64,000 bases of DNA from Sunxiuqinia indica. GTDB lineage: Bacteria; Bacteroidota; Bacteroidia; Bacteroidales; Prolixibacteraceae. A program made the translations under genes and the position numbers. Under the pieces are notes generated by a model, which saw only the letters and a program-made list of their open reading frames with translations, ran no database searches and was not told where the DNA came from. Within the stretch, counting starts at the first letter, position 1. Each line of letters opens with the position of its first letter. The stretch is taken from the NCBI RefSeq assembly GCF_009847015.1, contig NZ_WVEM01000001.1:186001-250000 (forward strand), read 5' to 3'. This document shows, piece after piece, positions 35,432 to 44,902 of this stretch.

Positions 35432-35983
35432 ATGAAGCCGGAAAGCATCAAATTAATTTCATTTGGATATTTTGGGAGAGATTTTCTCGCCGAAATCATT
35501 CATGATGTGGAACGCGAATTCTCGGTACCGGTAAAAACACAGGAAGGATACCTTGATTTAAGCGAATATTTTGAGCCTGCCCGCAAACAATATGACGGTA
35601 ATAAATTGTTGGAAGAAATTGGAAGGCGTTTTGCTTCGGACAAATCAAAAACCTTAGGGATTTTAAATGTTGATCTTTACATCCCTATTTTAACGTTCAT
35701 TTTTGGTCAGGCTTATTTAAACGGAAGATGTGGCATCGCATCAGCTTACCGGTTGAAAAATGAACGCTATGGGCTTGAAGCCGATGAAAAGGTTTTCGTT
35801 GACCGGTTGCGCAAAGAAGTGATTCACGAACTCGGTCACACCTTCGGACTGATCCACTGCCAGAATCCAGTCTGTGTGATGCGTTCAAGCACTTACGTTG
35901 AAGATATCGATCAGAAAAACTGGTCATTCTGTTCCAAATGCAGAAAGAAACTGGATATTTCATTTGTTGCAGAATCGCTGTAG
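35432..35983 (+). CDS. Archaemetzincin-type zinc metalloprotease
   Basis: The 183-residue protein has the full archaemetzincin signature: HELGHTFGLIHC (His132, His136, His142), then Cys148, the Met150 of the Met-turn and a CxxC pair (Cys167, Cys170) for a second structural zinc. The ATG at 35432 is used; a TTG at 35420 would add four residues and sit directly behind the regulator's stop. It lies 13 bp behind the response regulator, so it belongs to the same transcript. Substrates are not known for the bacterial family, and its link to the redox cluster is unexplained. Confidence 0.9.
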   Translation: MKPESIKLISFGYFGRDFLAEIIHDVEREFSVPVKTQEGYLDLSEYFEPARKQYDGNKLLEEIGRRFASDKSKTLGILNVDLYIPILTFIFGQAYLNGRCGIASAYRLKNERYGLEADEKVFVDRLRKEVIHELGHTFGLIHCQNPVCVMRSSTYVEDIDQKNWSFCSKCRKKLDISFVAESL

Positions 35984-36022
35984 AAAAAGAAAAACCTGTC
36001 GGCTCTATCTCTCTTAATTAAT

Positions 36023-36053
36023 CAAAAAAAACCACCGTTGAGTGCGGTGGTTT
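36023..36053. terminator. Bidirectional terminator between convergent genes
   Basis: AAACCACCG pairs with CGGTGGTTT around TTGAGTG. The minus direction has eight T after the stem, the plus direction only three. It ends the phosphosulfolactate-synthase unit and probably also the archaemetzincin transcript. Confidence 0.85.
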
Positions 36054-36081
36054 CAAATATCTTTAGGTGAAAATTGTTTTT

Positions 36082-36840
36082 TTATGGAAGAAAGCTAAGT
36101 AGGGTATCTCCCCGAAGCCCCCTGCGAAGTGTTTCTAGTGGAATCACTTCGGTGTTTGAAATATTACCGAGGTTTACATTGGCTCCTAATAGTTTGATAA
36201 ACCAAACTTGTTGACTTTTAAGTGGTGCTTCCCACAAAATATCTTCCGTATTAATTTCTTTTTTGATATCCATTACCAAATTGCAATTGGCTGATCCATC
36301 TTCATTGTAGATGCCCATGTTGCCACTCTCGCGTGCTTCGGCAATTACTTTCCAGGCTCCCGCTTCCAGCTCGCTTTTCATCCACGAAACCCACTCGATG
36401 TTGCTAATCTCTTTTCCTTTCAATTTTGTGCCTACTTCTGAAAAGGTTTGAAAATCTTTTGACAGCACACGAATATATTCGCATTTTTTATCGTGGTTGA
36501 TCGGCAAAACACCATCGGAAACTTCAGCGGCTTCAACGCCACTATCATCAATGAATCGACGGTAGTCATCAAACATATTCCGGGCGATAAAGGCTTCGAA
36601 AAGTGTACCGCCAAAATAAGGCGTGATTCCGGCCTGCTTGTAAACGTTTATTTTTTCCTTCAGTCCCGGAGTTAATAACCCGGTGCCAAATCCAAGCTTT
36701 ACAAAATCAGAATAATCCGATGCGACTTCACATAAACTTTCGGCTTCTTTAAGGCTTAATCCCTTATCCATTACCATGGTTAAGCCAGAAGATCTTGGTT
36801 TTTCCGGACGCTCAGGAATAAACGGTAAGTTGAAATTCAT
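36082..36840 (-). CDS. Phosphosulfolactate synthase (ComA family)
   Basis: 252 residues matching the ComA family: SSGLTMVMDKGLSLKEAE, DFVKLGFGTGLL, GITPYFGGTLFEAF, ISDGV-like VSDGVLPI, and KLLGANVNLGNI. ComA adds sulfite to phosphoenolpyruvate to give (2R)-phospho-3-sulfolactate, the first step of coenzyme M synthesis in methanogens; a Bacillus relative makes sulfolactate for spores. This organism should not make coenzyme M. A role in sulfolactate or other sulfonate synthesis is possible but not shown. The TPR gene ends 2 bp before it, so they are co-transcribed. Confidence 0.85.
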   Translation of the reverse strand: MNFNLPFIPERPEKPRSSGLTMVMDKGLSLKEAESLCEVASDYSDFVKLGFGTGLLTPGLKEKINVYKQAGITPYFGGTLFEAFIARNMFDDYRRFIDDSGVEAAEVSDGVLPINHDKKCEYIRVLSKDFQTFSEVGTKLKGKEISNIEWVSWMKSELEAGAWKVIAEARESGNMGIYNEDGSANCNLVMDIKKEINTEDILWEAPLKSQQVWFIKLLGANVNLGNISNTEVIPLETLRRGLRGDTLLSFLP

Positions 36841-36842
36841 TA

Positions 36843-38261
36843 TTAAAATTTGGTTGATTGGTATTCTTTTATCAATTGTTTAATGGACTCGTTTTGTAGG
36901 GCTTTCGGGTAATAATCAAATAAGGTGTCGTATCCGTTAAAATCAGCTTTAAGTGCGATTTTAAAATAGTCAGTAGCTGATCGCTCATCGTCGTTTTCAA
37001 GCAGGTAAGCTGTCAAACGATAGTTAATGCTCGAATCATCAGCAATCATATCATGAGCTTTCTTCAGTATGGTTATCGACTCTTGAAGCATGCCTCGTTC
37101 GTACTGCATTTCGGCATAAGCAATCCAGCTTTCACGGTTATCAGGATCAAGATTGGTTGCTCTTTCAAATGCTGTTTCTGCCAGATCGTAAAGACTCAGT
37201 TCGTGGTTTATTTTACCGTACATCAGCCAGAATTCAGGATTTTCATCTTCCAGCTTAATGGCTTTTTTAATGAGAATTTGACTTTCATCTACTTGGTTTT
37301 CAATCCACATCACCAGGCCTGATCCATACCATGCATTCGCGTTGTTCTTATTAATCCGAATAGCTTTTTGATAATATACCAAGGCTTCATTGTAACGATC
37401 CAGATTCAGATAACATTCGCCTAAATAACAATAAGCGTCATCGTTCTCTTTGTCGATTTCAATGTAATCCTGATAGCACTTGATGGCCTCTTCGTATTGG
37501 TTGTTGTTGGAGAAGGCATTGGCTTTATTAAAAAGCGCCTGTTCGAACTCATCGTTAAGCGCGATTGAAAAGTCATACGCTTCGATCGCTTTATCGTGCT
37601 TTCCTAATCGGTTTAATGAAATGCCCAGATTGTACCAAACCGACGAATTAAATGGATCAATGTCGAGGTATTTGTTGTAGTAATGAATACTCTTTTCATC
37701 CAGACCTTCTTTGTCGCAATAGTAAGCCAATTCGTATAAAACCTGTTCATTGCGAGGGTTTGCGTGGTAAGCACGTTCCAGGAATGAAATCGCTTTTTTA
37801 AACTCATCGGCTTGCCCAAGCGTGATGCCGATGTTGTAAAGCAACTCATCTTCTTCATCGTAATTGTGAAAAACAGATTGCTCGTAGGCGACAATTGCTT
37901 CGTCAACCATACCCATCATAATCAAGGCTGAACCTTTAATCAGATAGATGTCCGAATTGCTGTTTTCGACCATTTCGACTAAGTGAATTAAATCAAGTGA
38001 TTTTTCCACTTTCCCATCAACCAGAAGTAGTTGTGCTTTCTTAATTTGAAGGGCTATTGAAGAAGGATGAATTTTGATGCCATTATCGATGGCTAAATTG
38101 GCCATGCTAATTTTACCTTCATCCAAAAAATAATCAACAATACCTTCCACCTCAAAAACATCAAAGTAGTCTGTTTGATCGGAATTCATCATCCTCTTGA
38201 AGCGTCTGACCGCTTCATCAATTTCCTCATTTTCGTAAAAGTCCCTTGAGTCTTCTTCCAT
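36843..38261 (-). CDS. Tetratricopeptide-repeat protein
   Basis: About 472 residues, nearly all TPR units (for example SVWYNLGISLNRLGKHDKAIEAY, DAYCYLGECYLNLDRYNEALVYY, NAWYGSGLVMWIENQ). The N-terminus is acidic (MEEDSRDFYENEEIDE). No signal peptide, so a cytoplasmic scaffold. The start is the ATG at 38261; the frame opens at a TTG at 38270. It directly precedes the ComA-like gene. Partner unknown. Confidence 0.85.
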   Translation of the reverse strand: MEEDSRDFYENEEIDEAVRRFKRMMNSDQTDYFDVFEVEGIVDYFLDEGKISMANLAIDNGIKIHPSSIALQIKKAQLLLVDGKVEKSLDLIHLVEMVENSNSDIYLIKGSALIMMGMVDEAIVAYEQSVFHNYDEEDELLYNIGITLGQADEFKKAISFLERAYHANPRNEQVLYELAYYCDKEGLDEKSIHYYNKYLDIDPFNSSVWYNLGISLNRLGKHDKAIEAYDFSIALNDEFEQALFNKANAFSNNNQYEEAIKCYQDYIEIDKENDDAYCYLGECYLNLDRYNEALVYYQKAIRINKNNANAWYGSGLVMWIENQVDESQILIKKAIKLEDENPEFWLMYGKINHELSLYDLAETAFERATNLDPDNRESWIAYAEMQYERGMLQESITILKKAHDMIADDSSINYRLTAYLLENDDERSATDYFKIALKADFNGYDTLFDYYPKALQNESIKQLIKEYQSTKF

Positions 38262-38312
38262 AGAATCCAAAAAAATAGCAGGTGCAAATTTAATAATACT
38301 TTTTAGAATTAC

Positions 38313-39845
38313 TTAATCTGGCTGGTGCTCTTTTCGTAATAAGTCGTTCACCGTTTTTACCGGATTGAAAGTCAGGATTGGAACTTCCACAAAAAGTGTG
38401 TTCCAATCAGCCATAGCTCCATTCCATAGTCCAGGCAATTCCTGGGCTTTTAGTTCTTTTCCATCTTTTGACTTATAAGAAATAAATCCTGTTTTAGGAT
38501 CTCTGTATTCTAGTAAATTATACGATTTTCCTTTGTAATTTTTTACCCCGCAAACCAGGTCTACCGGATTGAAGTGGCTGGCTTGTTGCGCAATTAATTT
38601 TTGTTGTTCAATTTGCATGTCAACCTGACTGCTTTCAACAACCTGAAGCGAGACTGAATCATCGGCATTTTTTGCCCAAAACGGACCACCACCGGGTTCC
38701 CCTTCATTTTTCACCATTCCACAAACCCGGATTGGGCGATTGAATTTTGATTTCAAGTAGTGATATAATTCTTCTTTTTCGGTGTAATATTGATTGGATG
38801 GCGGTTTTACATTTAAAACATTTTCGAGAAAGCTAGATGCTTCAGAATAAAACTTACTATCTAGTGCTGAGTAGTGACGCTCGTCCAAAATTTGCTGGTA
38901 GCTGAAAATTCGCTTTTGGTAGTTAAGCAGTAACCCAGCCAATGCCTTTTTATACTTGACCGTTTCGTCTTTCAAATAGTCAGGAACAACATTGTCAATG
39001 TTTTTTATAAAGATTAAATCCGCATCTAAATCATTCAGATTGTCCAGCAAAGCTCCATGTCCGCCGGGTCGGAAAAGTAAACTGTCATCTTCATTGCGGA
39101 AAGGCTCGTTTTTCATGTCTACCGCTATCGTGTCAGTCGATGGTTTTTGCTGGCTGAATGTAATGTCGTAAGTTAGTCCGAACTGATCTTCGTAAGTTGA
39201 TTGTATTTCTTTCAGGTGTGCTTGAAAAGCTTCCTGATGTTCGGGCGATACCGTAAAATGAATTTTTACTTTGCCTGATGTGTCTTTTGAATAGAGCGCT
39301 CCCTCAACACAATGTTCTTCAAAAGGGGTACGCGATTTTTTTCCGTATTGATGGAATTGTAACAGGCCTTTGGGAAGATTGCCATAATTCAAACCATCGT
39401 CGGTGAGCAAAAGGTTTAGAACTTCGAGTGCGGAGAGTTGGTCAACCGGTTTGCCGGCTGCTTTCTCCAGATCTGAATAAAAGGCAAAATCTTTTAAGCG
39501 ATCGAAAAAAGTTTTGATGTCCTTGTCGTTACAAACTTCGTCCTCGCTTACTCCGCTTTCCAACTTCGACTTCGCTTCAAACAGGCTTTTAAACATCCGG
39601 CTGGCGGCACCTGAGGCAGGAACAAACTTCAAGATTGAGATTCCCTTTTCAAGGTTTTTGTCAAAAAAATTGATGAATTCTTCGGCGTGTTCAGCATTAA
39701 GTTGGATGATGCCTTTTCCAATATTGGCTGCTTGTATGATTTCCATAAATGGAAACCCTTTTTCGAAATTTTTGACTTGTTCTTTTACGGTGGATAAGTT
39801 ACTCCCTCTCTTTTCGATAAAATCTAAATCTTCAGCTGTAAACAT
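38313..39845 (-). CDS. DUF4301-family protein
   Basis: A 510-residue member of the Bacteroidota family DUF4301, recognised by the N-terminal FVPASGAASRMFK segment, the central LLFRPGGHGALLDNLNDLDADLIFIKNIDN and a C-terminal TFNPVKTVNDLLR. The GASRMFK and GGHGAL motifs recall nucleotidyltransferase folds, but activity has not been shown. Fifty-one bp separate it from the downstream TPR gene on the same strand, so it may head the DUF4301-TPR-comA unit. Confidence 0.85.
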   Translation of the reverse strand: MFTAEDLDFIEKRGSNLSTVKEQVKNFEKGFPFMEIIQAANIGKGIIQLNAEHAEEFINFFDKNLEKGISILKFVPASGAASRMFKSLFEAKSKLESGVSEDEVCNDKDIKTFFDRLKDFAFYSDLEKAAGKPVDQLSALEVLNLLLTDDGLNYGNLPKGLLQFHQYGKKSRTPFEEHCVEGALYSKDTSGKVKIHFTVSPEHQEAFQAHLKEIQSTYEDQFGLTYDITFSQQKPSTDTIAVDMKNEPFRNEDDSLLFRPGGHGALLDNLNDLDADLIFIKNIDNVVPDYLKDETVKYKKALAGLLLNYQKRIFSYQQILDERHYSALDSKFYSEASSFLENVLNVKPPSNQYYTEKEELYHYLKSKFNRPIRVCGMVKNEGEPGGGPFWAKNADDSVSLQVVESSQVDMQIEQQKLIAQQASHFNPVDLVCGVKNYKGKSYNLLEYRDPKTGFISYKSKDGKELKAQELPGLWNGAMADWNTLFVEVPILTFNPVKTVNDLLRKEHQPD

Positions 39846-40085
39846 AGATTGATGTATTATTGAGTTACTATAAAATTAGAAAATAGGCGATACAATAAGA
39901 ACGTTATCATACCTGAAGGAGTTTAAAGTTTTCAACATTTGTTGATAAGAAGCAGCTTGTTTTTTCATTTTCAAGTGAATAAGCAGATACGATTCAGTTG
40001 AATGTTCGATTTAATACGTGGTTTTCAGATTGAATTAATCTTTATTGAATCGCATTTATTTTATTTTCGCGTAATATTTTAAGCT

Positions 40086-41030
40086 ATGACTGATCAAATT
40101 TTCCCTTGGGGACATCATAAACGTTACAACGACTTTTCGACACATTTTCGAACGCTGTTTAGCGAACGCGTACAGAAAATTTCGATTGATGCCGGTTTTA
40201 CCTGTCCGAATCGGGATGGAACAAAGGCTTCAAGTGGTTGCTCGTATTGCAATAACCAAACATTTAAGCCAGACTATTGTCGATTTGATAAAAACATCGC
40301 CGAGCAGGTAACTGAAGGGATTGATTTTTTCTCGAAGAAGTATCAGGCGATGAAGTTTCTGGCCTATTTTCAGGCTTATTCAAATACCTATGCTGATCTT
40401 ACCGTTTTAAAGGAACGATACGAAGAAGCTTTGGCTCATCCTAAAATTATTGGATTGGTGCTTGGCACCCGCCCTGATTGCGTCGATGATGAGATACTGA
40501 ATTACCTGGCCGATCTTTCGAAAGATTATTATGTGATGGTTGAATATGGCGTGGAGTCGGTAAACGATGAAACATTGGAGAGAATAAACCGGGGACATAC
40601 TTTTGAGCAGGCTTGTTGGGCTATTCGCGAAACAGCTTCCCGGGGCATTCATACCTGTGCTCATGTAATTCTTGGTCTGCCGGGCGAAAGCAGGGAGCAA
40701 CTATTATCCCAAGCTACAATAATCAGTCAGCTACCGGTTGAAAATATAAAATTGCACCAGCTTCAAATTCATAAAGGGACCCGGATGGCAGTCGAGTTTA
40801 AAGAGCATCCGGAGGATTTTCAGTTGCTTACTGCCGACGAGTATATCGATCTGGTGATTGAATATCTGGAGTTACTCAGTCCTGAAATTATTGTAGAACG
40901 GTTTATTAGTCAGGCGCCCAAAGAGTTGTTGATTGCCCCTAAATGGGGATTAAAGAATTTTGAGTTTGTGGCTAAAGTTGAAAAACGCCTGAAAGAAAGA
41001 AATACCTGGCAAGGACGACTTCATTCTTGA
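40086..41030 (+). CDS. TIGR01212-family radical SAM protein (YhcC type)
   Basis: 314 residues with the YhcC pattern: WGHHKRYNDFSTHFR at the start, the cluster motif CPNRDG...GCSYCNN (the radical SAM Cys set), GTRPDCV and HVILGLPGES. The fold is that of elongator-protein-like radical SAM enzymes. The substrate is not established; a role in tRNA or redox metabolism has been suggested for relatives. Monocistronic; the downstream gene is convergent. Confidence 0.88.
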   Translation: MTDQIFPWGHHKRYNDFSTHFRTLFSERVQKISIDAGFTCPNRDGTKASSGCSYCNNQTFKPDYCRFDKNIAEQVTEGIDFFSKKYQAMKFLAYFQAYSNTYADLTVLKERYEEALAHPKIIGLVLGTRPDCVDDEILNYLADLSKDYYVMVEYGVESVNDETLERINRGHTFEQACWAIRETASRGIHTCAHVILGLPGESREQLLSQATIISQLPVENIKLHQLQIHKGTRMAVEFKEHPEDFQLLTADEYIDLVIEYLELLSPEIIVERFISQAPKELLIAPKWGLKNFEFVAKVEKRLKERNTWQGRLHS

Positions 41031-41080
41031 AGTTTCAGGTTTCAAACTCCAAATTCAGAAAATAGAAATGGGTGTCATTT

Positions 41081-41830
41081 TTATTGTTTTGAAAAAACCC
41101 GTTTCAGAAGGTCTGTAACCCTGGCGGCAGGATCTTGGCGAATGTTTTTCTCTGTTTCTCCAATCTTTAGGAAAAGACCATCCATTGCCCGTTTGGTAAG
41201 GTATGCGCTTAAGTCAGTTTCAACTTTATCCAAATCGGCCAGCTGGCCGACAAACGATCCGGCTACCTTATTCCATTGCCCGGTCATTTCGTCCCACGAT
41301 TGTTGAGCCGAAAGATTACCGACCAACTTTTTATCGAGAGAAGTCTCAATTTTAGGCTGATAGAGGTTGACTAGCGCATCGTAGTTGGTACGTTTCAGGT
41401 ATTCAGTGGCAGCATTGTCACCTCCGGTCAAAATGCCGGCGGCATCTTGTATGGTCATTTGCTTGATGCTATTCAATAAAATTGGAGCAGCGTCCTTTGC
41501 CGCATCCGATGCTGCCTGATTGATGTTGGTAATCACTTTATCAACCAAGTCTTGTCCGCCCGGAAGTTTACTCAGGTTTTTGGTAATGGCATCAGCTTCG
41601 GGAGGAAGTAGGATTTTTACTGCCTCATCCTTTAAATAGCCATTCAATCCGGAGAGTTCTGCGACCGAACTGTCGGTTCCAACAATCAGGGCTTGTTTTA
41701 AACCTGCAATTATTTCAGACTGGGACAATGGTGCTTCCTCGTCGTAAATCGTTTTTGCGATTTGTTGCATCTCCGCGCACCCGGCAAGCACGATCATCAA
41801 AATTCCGATAAAGGCAAATTTTATTTTCAT
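41081..41830 (-). CDS. DUF4197 lipoprotein
   Basis: The ATG at 41830 gives the lipoprotein signal MKIKFAFIGILMIVLAGC; the frame extends five codons upstream only to a TTG. The rest (about 230 residues) matches DUF4197: LKQALIVGTDSSVAELS, IKILLPPEA-like VKILLPPEADAI, ENAAKDAAPI-like AASDAAKDAAPILLNSI, GDNAATEYLKRTNYDAL and ending FLKIGETEKNIRQDPAARVTDLLKRVF. Function of the family is unknown. It is 57 bp behind the YgiQ-type gene on the same strand. Confidence 0.85.
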   Translation of the reverse strand: MKIKFAFIGILMIVLAGCAEMQQIAKTIYDEEAPLSQSEIIAGLKQALIVGTDSSVAELSGLNGYLKDEAVKILLPPEADAITKNLSKLPGGQDLVDKVITNINQAASDAAKDAAPILLNSIKQMTIQDAAGILTGGDNAATEYLKRTNYDALVNLYQPKIETSLDKKLVGNLSAQQSWDEMTGQWNKVAGSFVGQLADLDKVETDLSAYLTKRAMDGLFLKIGETEKNIRQDPAARVTDLLKRVFSKQ

Positions 41831-41887
41831 GGTAAAAAGTTTCAAATTCTAAATTAAACCAGTGACTAATTGTTCAATTACGAATGA

Positions 41888-43768
41888 CTAATTCATAATT
41901 TTCTTCAATAAATCTTTGCGGTTCAATTTAGTTAATTCTTGTCGAATTTGTTGCTGATATTCTCGTTTATACCAGAAAAAGAATTTCCGTTGCGATAGTT
42001 TTTCTTTTTTCGACTTAGCTGTGTAAACTTTTTCCATAGTGTATGGATGATAGCCGGTATAATAAATAACAGTGGCTAAAGTCATCGGAGTAGGAGTGAA
42101 ATCCTGAACTTGCTCCAGCTTGAAATCCAATTGCTTGGTTTCGGCTGCCAGGTTGGCCATATCGGTGTTTTGGCATCCGGGGTGGCTCGAAATGAAGTAG
42201 GGAACTAATTGTTGGTTTAGCCCTTCCTTTTTATTGATTTCGTTAAAAGCCTTATTCAATTTATAAAATAGACTGAATGAAGGTTTTCGCATGATTTTCA
42301 ATACATCGTCTGAAGTGTGCTCAGGAGCAACTTTTAACCGACCTGATACGTGGTGTTTGACCACTTCGCGCAAATAGGTCATGTTATTTTTGTTGACCTG
42401 TTTATCTTTGGTTTCATGCAAAATCATATCGTAACGAATGCCGCTTCCAACAAAAGCTTTCTTTATTTTCGGGTGCTGACGGACTTTTCGGTACAAATCG
42501 AGCATGGGCTTGTGATCGACATCCAGATTTTTACAAACATCAGGAAAAATACAGGAAGGACGTTTGCATTTACGGCAGATTTCCTCATGAATCCCCTTCA
42601 TTTTATACATGTTGGCTGAAGGCCCGCCAAGGTCGGAAATATAGCCTTTAAAGTCGGGCATCTGGGTAACTTGCTCCAGCTCCTTCAAAATGGATTTTTC
42701 GGAACGGCTGGCAATAAATTTCCCCTGATGTGCCGAAATGGTGCAAAACGTACAGCCGCCAAAACAACCCCGGTGAATGTTGATCGAGTGGCGAATCATT
42801 TCGTAGGCCGGAATGGTTTCCTTGCTTTTATATTTTGGATGTGGAAGCCGCGTAAAGGGCAAATCATAAAAACGGTCAATTTCCTTTTCTTCCAGCGGCG
42901 GCCATGGGGGATTTACAACCACCTGTTTGTTGCCAATTTGCTGGGTAATTTTGTTGGCTTCCGATTTGTTTGACTCTTCCTCGATGTGCATGAAGTTTTT
43001 GGCAAACTTTTTCTTGTCACCCAAACACTCGTCGTGCGAAAATAAATCGATGTTGTTCCACTTTTTATTGGTGGCATATTTTTCTCCTTGCTCCGCCAAA
43101 AAGGCGGTTTGTGGCAAGTTGGTAATGGTTCGGGCATCGACGCCTCGTTTGACTAAATTGGTAAAATCGATAATTGATTTTTCGCCCATTCCATAGAAAA
43201 GCAGATCGGCTTTTGAATCAACCAAAATGGAGGGCTTCAATTTATTTTGCCAATAATCGTAATGAGTAACACGACGCAGCGAAGCTTCAATACCGCCCAA
43301 CATAATTGGAGTTTCAGGATACAAATCTTTCAGAATGTTGCAATATACCGTTGCAGCATAGTCGGGACGTTTATTTTGTTGTCCCCCCGGTGTGTAGGCA
43401 TCATTAGATCGCTTGCGTTTGTTGGCGGTGTAGTGGTTCACCATCGAGTCCATATTGCCCGAGGTTACCGCGAAATAAAGCCGTGGAGCACCTAGTTTTT
43501 TAAAATCTCGCAAATCATCCTGCCAGTTGGGTTGCGGCACAATCGCAATTCGCAATCCTTCTGCCTCCAATATCCTCCCAATCACAGCAGCTCCAAACGA
43601 TGGATGATCAACATAGGCATCTCCGGTAAATAAAATGACATCCAATTCATCCCATCCTCGCTGTTCAATTTCTTTTTTGGTTGTTGGTAACCAATCGCTT
43701 GGTTTGTATTTTGCGTATAATTGATTCACGTTATTTCGTTTTGAAATTTGCAACTGCAAAGATACCAT
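41888..43768 (-). CDS. YgiQ-family radical SAM protein
   Basis: 626 residues. The N-terminal B12-binding-like region has LPTTKKEIEQRGWDELDVI and FTGDAYVDHPSFGAAVIGR. The radical SAM cluster motif is RGCFGGCTFCTI, and the C-terminus has the DUF3362-like VQDFTPTPMTLATVIYYTGYHPYT. These are the hallmarks of the YgiQ family; its reaction is not known. A GTG fourteen codons downstream of the ATG (VNQLYAKYKPSDW) is an alternative start closer to the family's usual N-terminus. Confidence 0.92.
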   Translation of the reverse strand: MVSLQLQISKRNNVNQLYAKYKPSDWLPTTKKEIEQRGWDELDVILFTGDAYVDHPSFGAAVIGRILEAEGLRIAIVPQPNWQDDLRDFKKLGAPRLYFAVTSGNMDSMVNHYTANKRKRSNDAYTPGGQQNKRPDYAATVYCNILKDLYPETPIMLGGIEASLRRVTHYDYWQNKLKPSILVDSKADLLFYGMGEKSIIDFTNLVKRGVDARTITNLPQTAFLAEQGEKYATNKKWNNIDLFSHDECLGDKKKFAKNFMHIEEESNKSEANKITQQIGNKQVVVNPPWPPLEEKEIDRFYDLPFTRLPHPKYKSKETIPAYEMIRHSINIHRGCFGGCTFCTISAHQGKFIASRSEKSILKELEQVTQMPDFKGYISDLGGPSANMYKMKGIHEEICRKCKRPSCIFPDVCKNLDVDHKPMLDLYRKVRQHPKIKKAFVGSGIRYDMILHETKDKQVNKNNMTYLREVVKHHVSGRLKVAPEHTSDDVLKIMRKPSFSLFYKLNKAFNEINKKEGLNQQLVPYFISSHPGCQNTDMANLAAETKQLDFKLEQVQDFTPTPMTLATVIYYTGYHPYTMEKVYTAKSKKEKLSQRKFFFWYKREYQQQIRQELTKLNRKDLLKKIMN

Positions 43769-44003
43769 GCTTTTGCTGATTAAAAAGACTTTAAGCTCTT
43801 TTTTTTGACGTGGTAAGTTTAAAAATAGCCGCTTTAAGGTTTAGGTGCTTTCAGACCTGTTTTGTATTTTGGGAAAACTAATTGTTTGTTTTCAAGAGAA
43901 AGAAATTGCTAAATATCAATTTTCGATCTAACTTTATTTTAAACGTTTTGTTTACTTTTAGCGAATAACTGAATTTATTGATGAATAATTTAAAATACAA
44001 TTT

Positions 44004-44720
44004 ATGAGATTTTTAATTGCATTATTTCTTGTTAGTAGCTTCGCGCTATCTTCTTGTGTACAGAAAAAGAAAGAACCTGTAAAACCTATAGATACCAATA
44101 CTTTAATGCATCAGGTGACTGTGAATGAAATCATTCAAACGGATAGTTATACTTATTTGAAGGTTGAAGAAAATGGAAAAGAATTTTGGATGGCGGTCAA
44201 CAGTCAGGAGGTTAGTGAAGGTGAAAAATATTATTACGATTCGCCATTAGAAATGAAAGACTTTAATAGTAAGGCATTGGATCGTACGTTTGAGACTATT
44301 TTCTTTGTCCAAAACTTCAGTACAGAACCTATTAAGGCGACTACGAGTAATCCAATGGCCGGAAAAACTTCGCCTCAGGGAAAAGCGATTGAAGATTATA
44401 ATTCTGATATTGACATTCAACCGGTTGATGGAGGATTGACAATTGCTCAATTGTATGAATCAAAAGCTGATTATTCAAACAAAACGGTAAAAGTTAAGGG
44501 CAAGGTTGTAAAAGTTAACTCAAATATCATGGGGCGCAACTGGCTGCACATTCAGGATGGTACCAAGTTTGGCGAGATTTATGATTTAACGTTTACATCG
44601 GATGAAACAGCTCAGGTTGGCGATGTGATTACAGTTGAAGGTGTTGTTGTTTTAGATAAGGACTTTGGAGCCGGCTATTTTTACGATTTGATTTTGGAAC
44701 AAGGAAAGATTACAAATTAA
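44004..44720 (+). CDS. Lipoprotein with two OB-fold-like domains
   Basis: Signal MRFLIALFLVSSFALSSC with lipid-bearing Cys. Two beta-rich halves follow: QVTVNEIIQTDSYTYLKVEENGKEFWMAV (about 35-105) and VKVKGKVVKVNSNIMGRNWLHIQDGT...VEGVVVLDKDFGAGYFYD (about 150-235). Both resemble the OB-fold/NrfJ-like domains of periplasmic DNA- or heme-binding proteins. No metal ligand set is clear. Monocistronic, with a strong terminator behind it. Confidence 0.7.
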   Translation: MRFLIALFLVSSFALSSCVQKKKEPVKPIDTNTLMHQVTVNEIIQTDSYTYLKVEENGKEFWMAVNSQEVSEGEKYYYDSPLEMKDFNSKALDRTFETIFFVQNFSTEPIKATTSNPMAGKTSPQGKAIEDYNSDIDIQPVDGGLTIAQLYESKADYSNKTVKVKGKVVKVNSNIMGRNWLHIQDGTKFGEIYDLTFTSDETAQVGDVITVEGVVVLDKDFGAGYFYDLILEQGKITN

Positions 44721-44742
44721 GGTATTGGATTATACACAATAG

Positions 44743-44785
44743 AAGACTCCTTTGGATTTTAGTGTCAAAGGAGTCTTTGTTTTTT
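44743..44785 (+). terminator. Rho-independent terminator
   Basis: AAGACTCCTTTG and CAAAGGAGTCTT form a perfect 12-bp stem, followed by TGTTTTTT, 22 bp behind the OB-fold lipoprotein gene. Confidence 0.92.
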
Positions 44786-44842
44786 GACGTAATTTCGGAT
44801 GGGTGAATTGTTGTTTGTAAATGGATGAGTACTATTAAGAGC

Positions 44843-44871
44843 TTGTAATTCCCTTCTTTTCAGTATTTTTG
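44843..44871 (+). promoter_or_regulatory. Promoter of the Nramp-like gene
   Basis: TTG (44843-44845), an 18-bp spacer and TATTTTTG (44864-44871) match the Bacteroidota -33/-7 pattern. The ATG is 31 bp downstream. Confidence 0.65.
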
Positions 44872-44902
44872 ATGTTCAATAATATTGAGTTAATTCAGGT
44901 TT

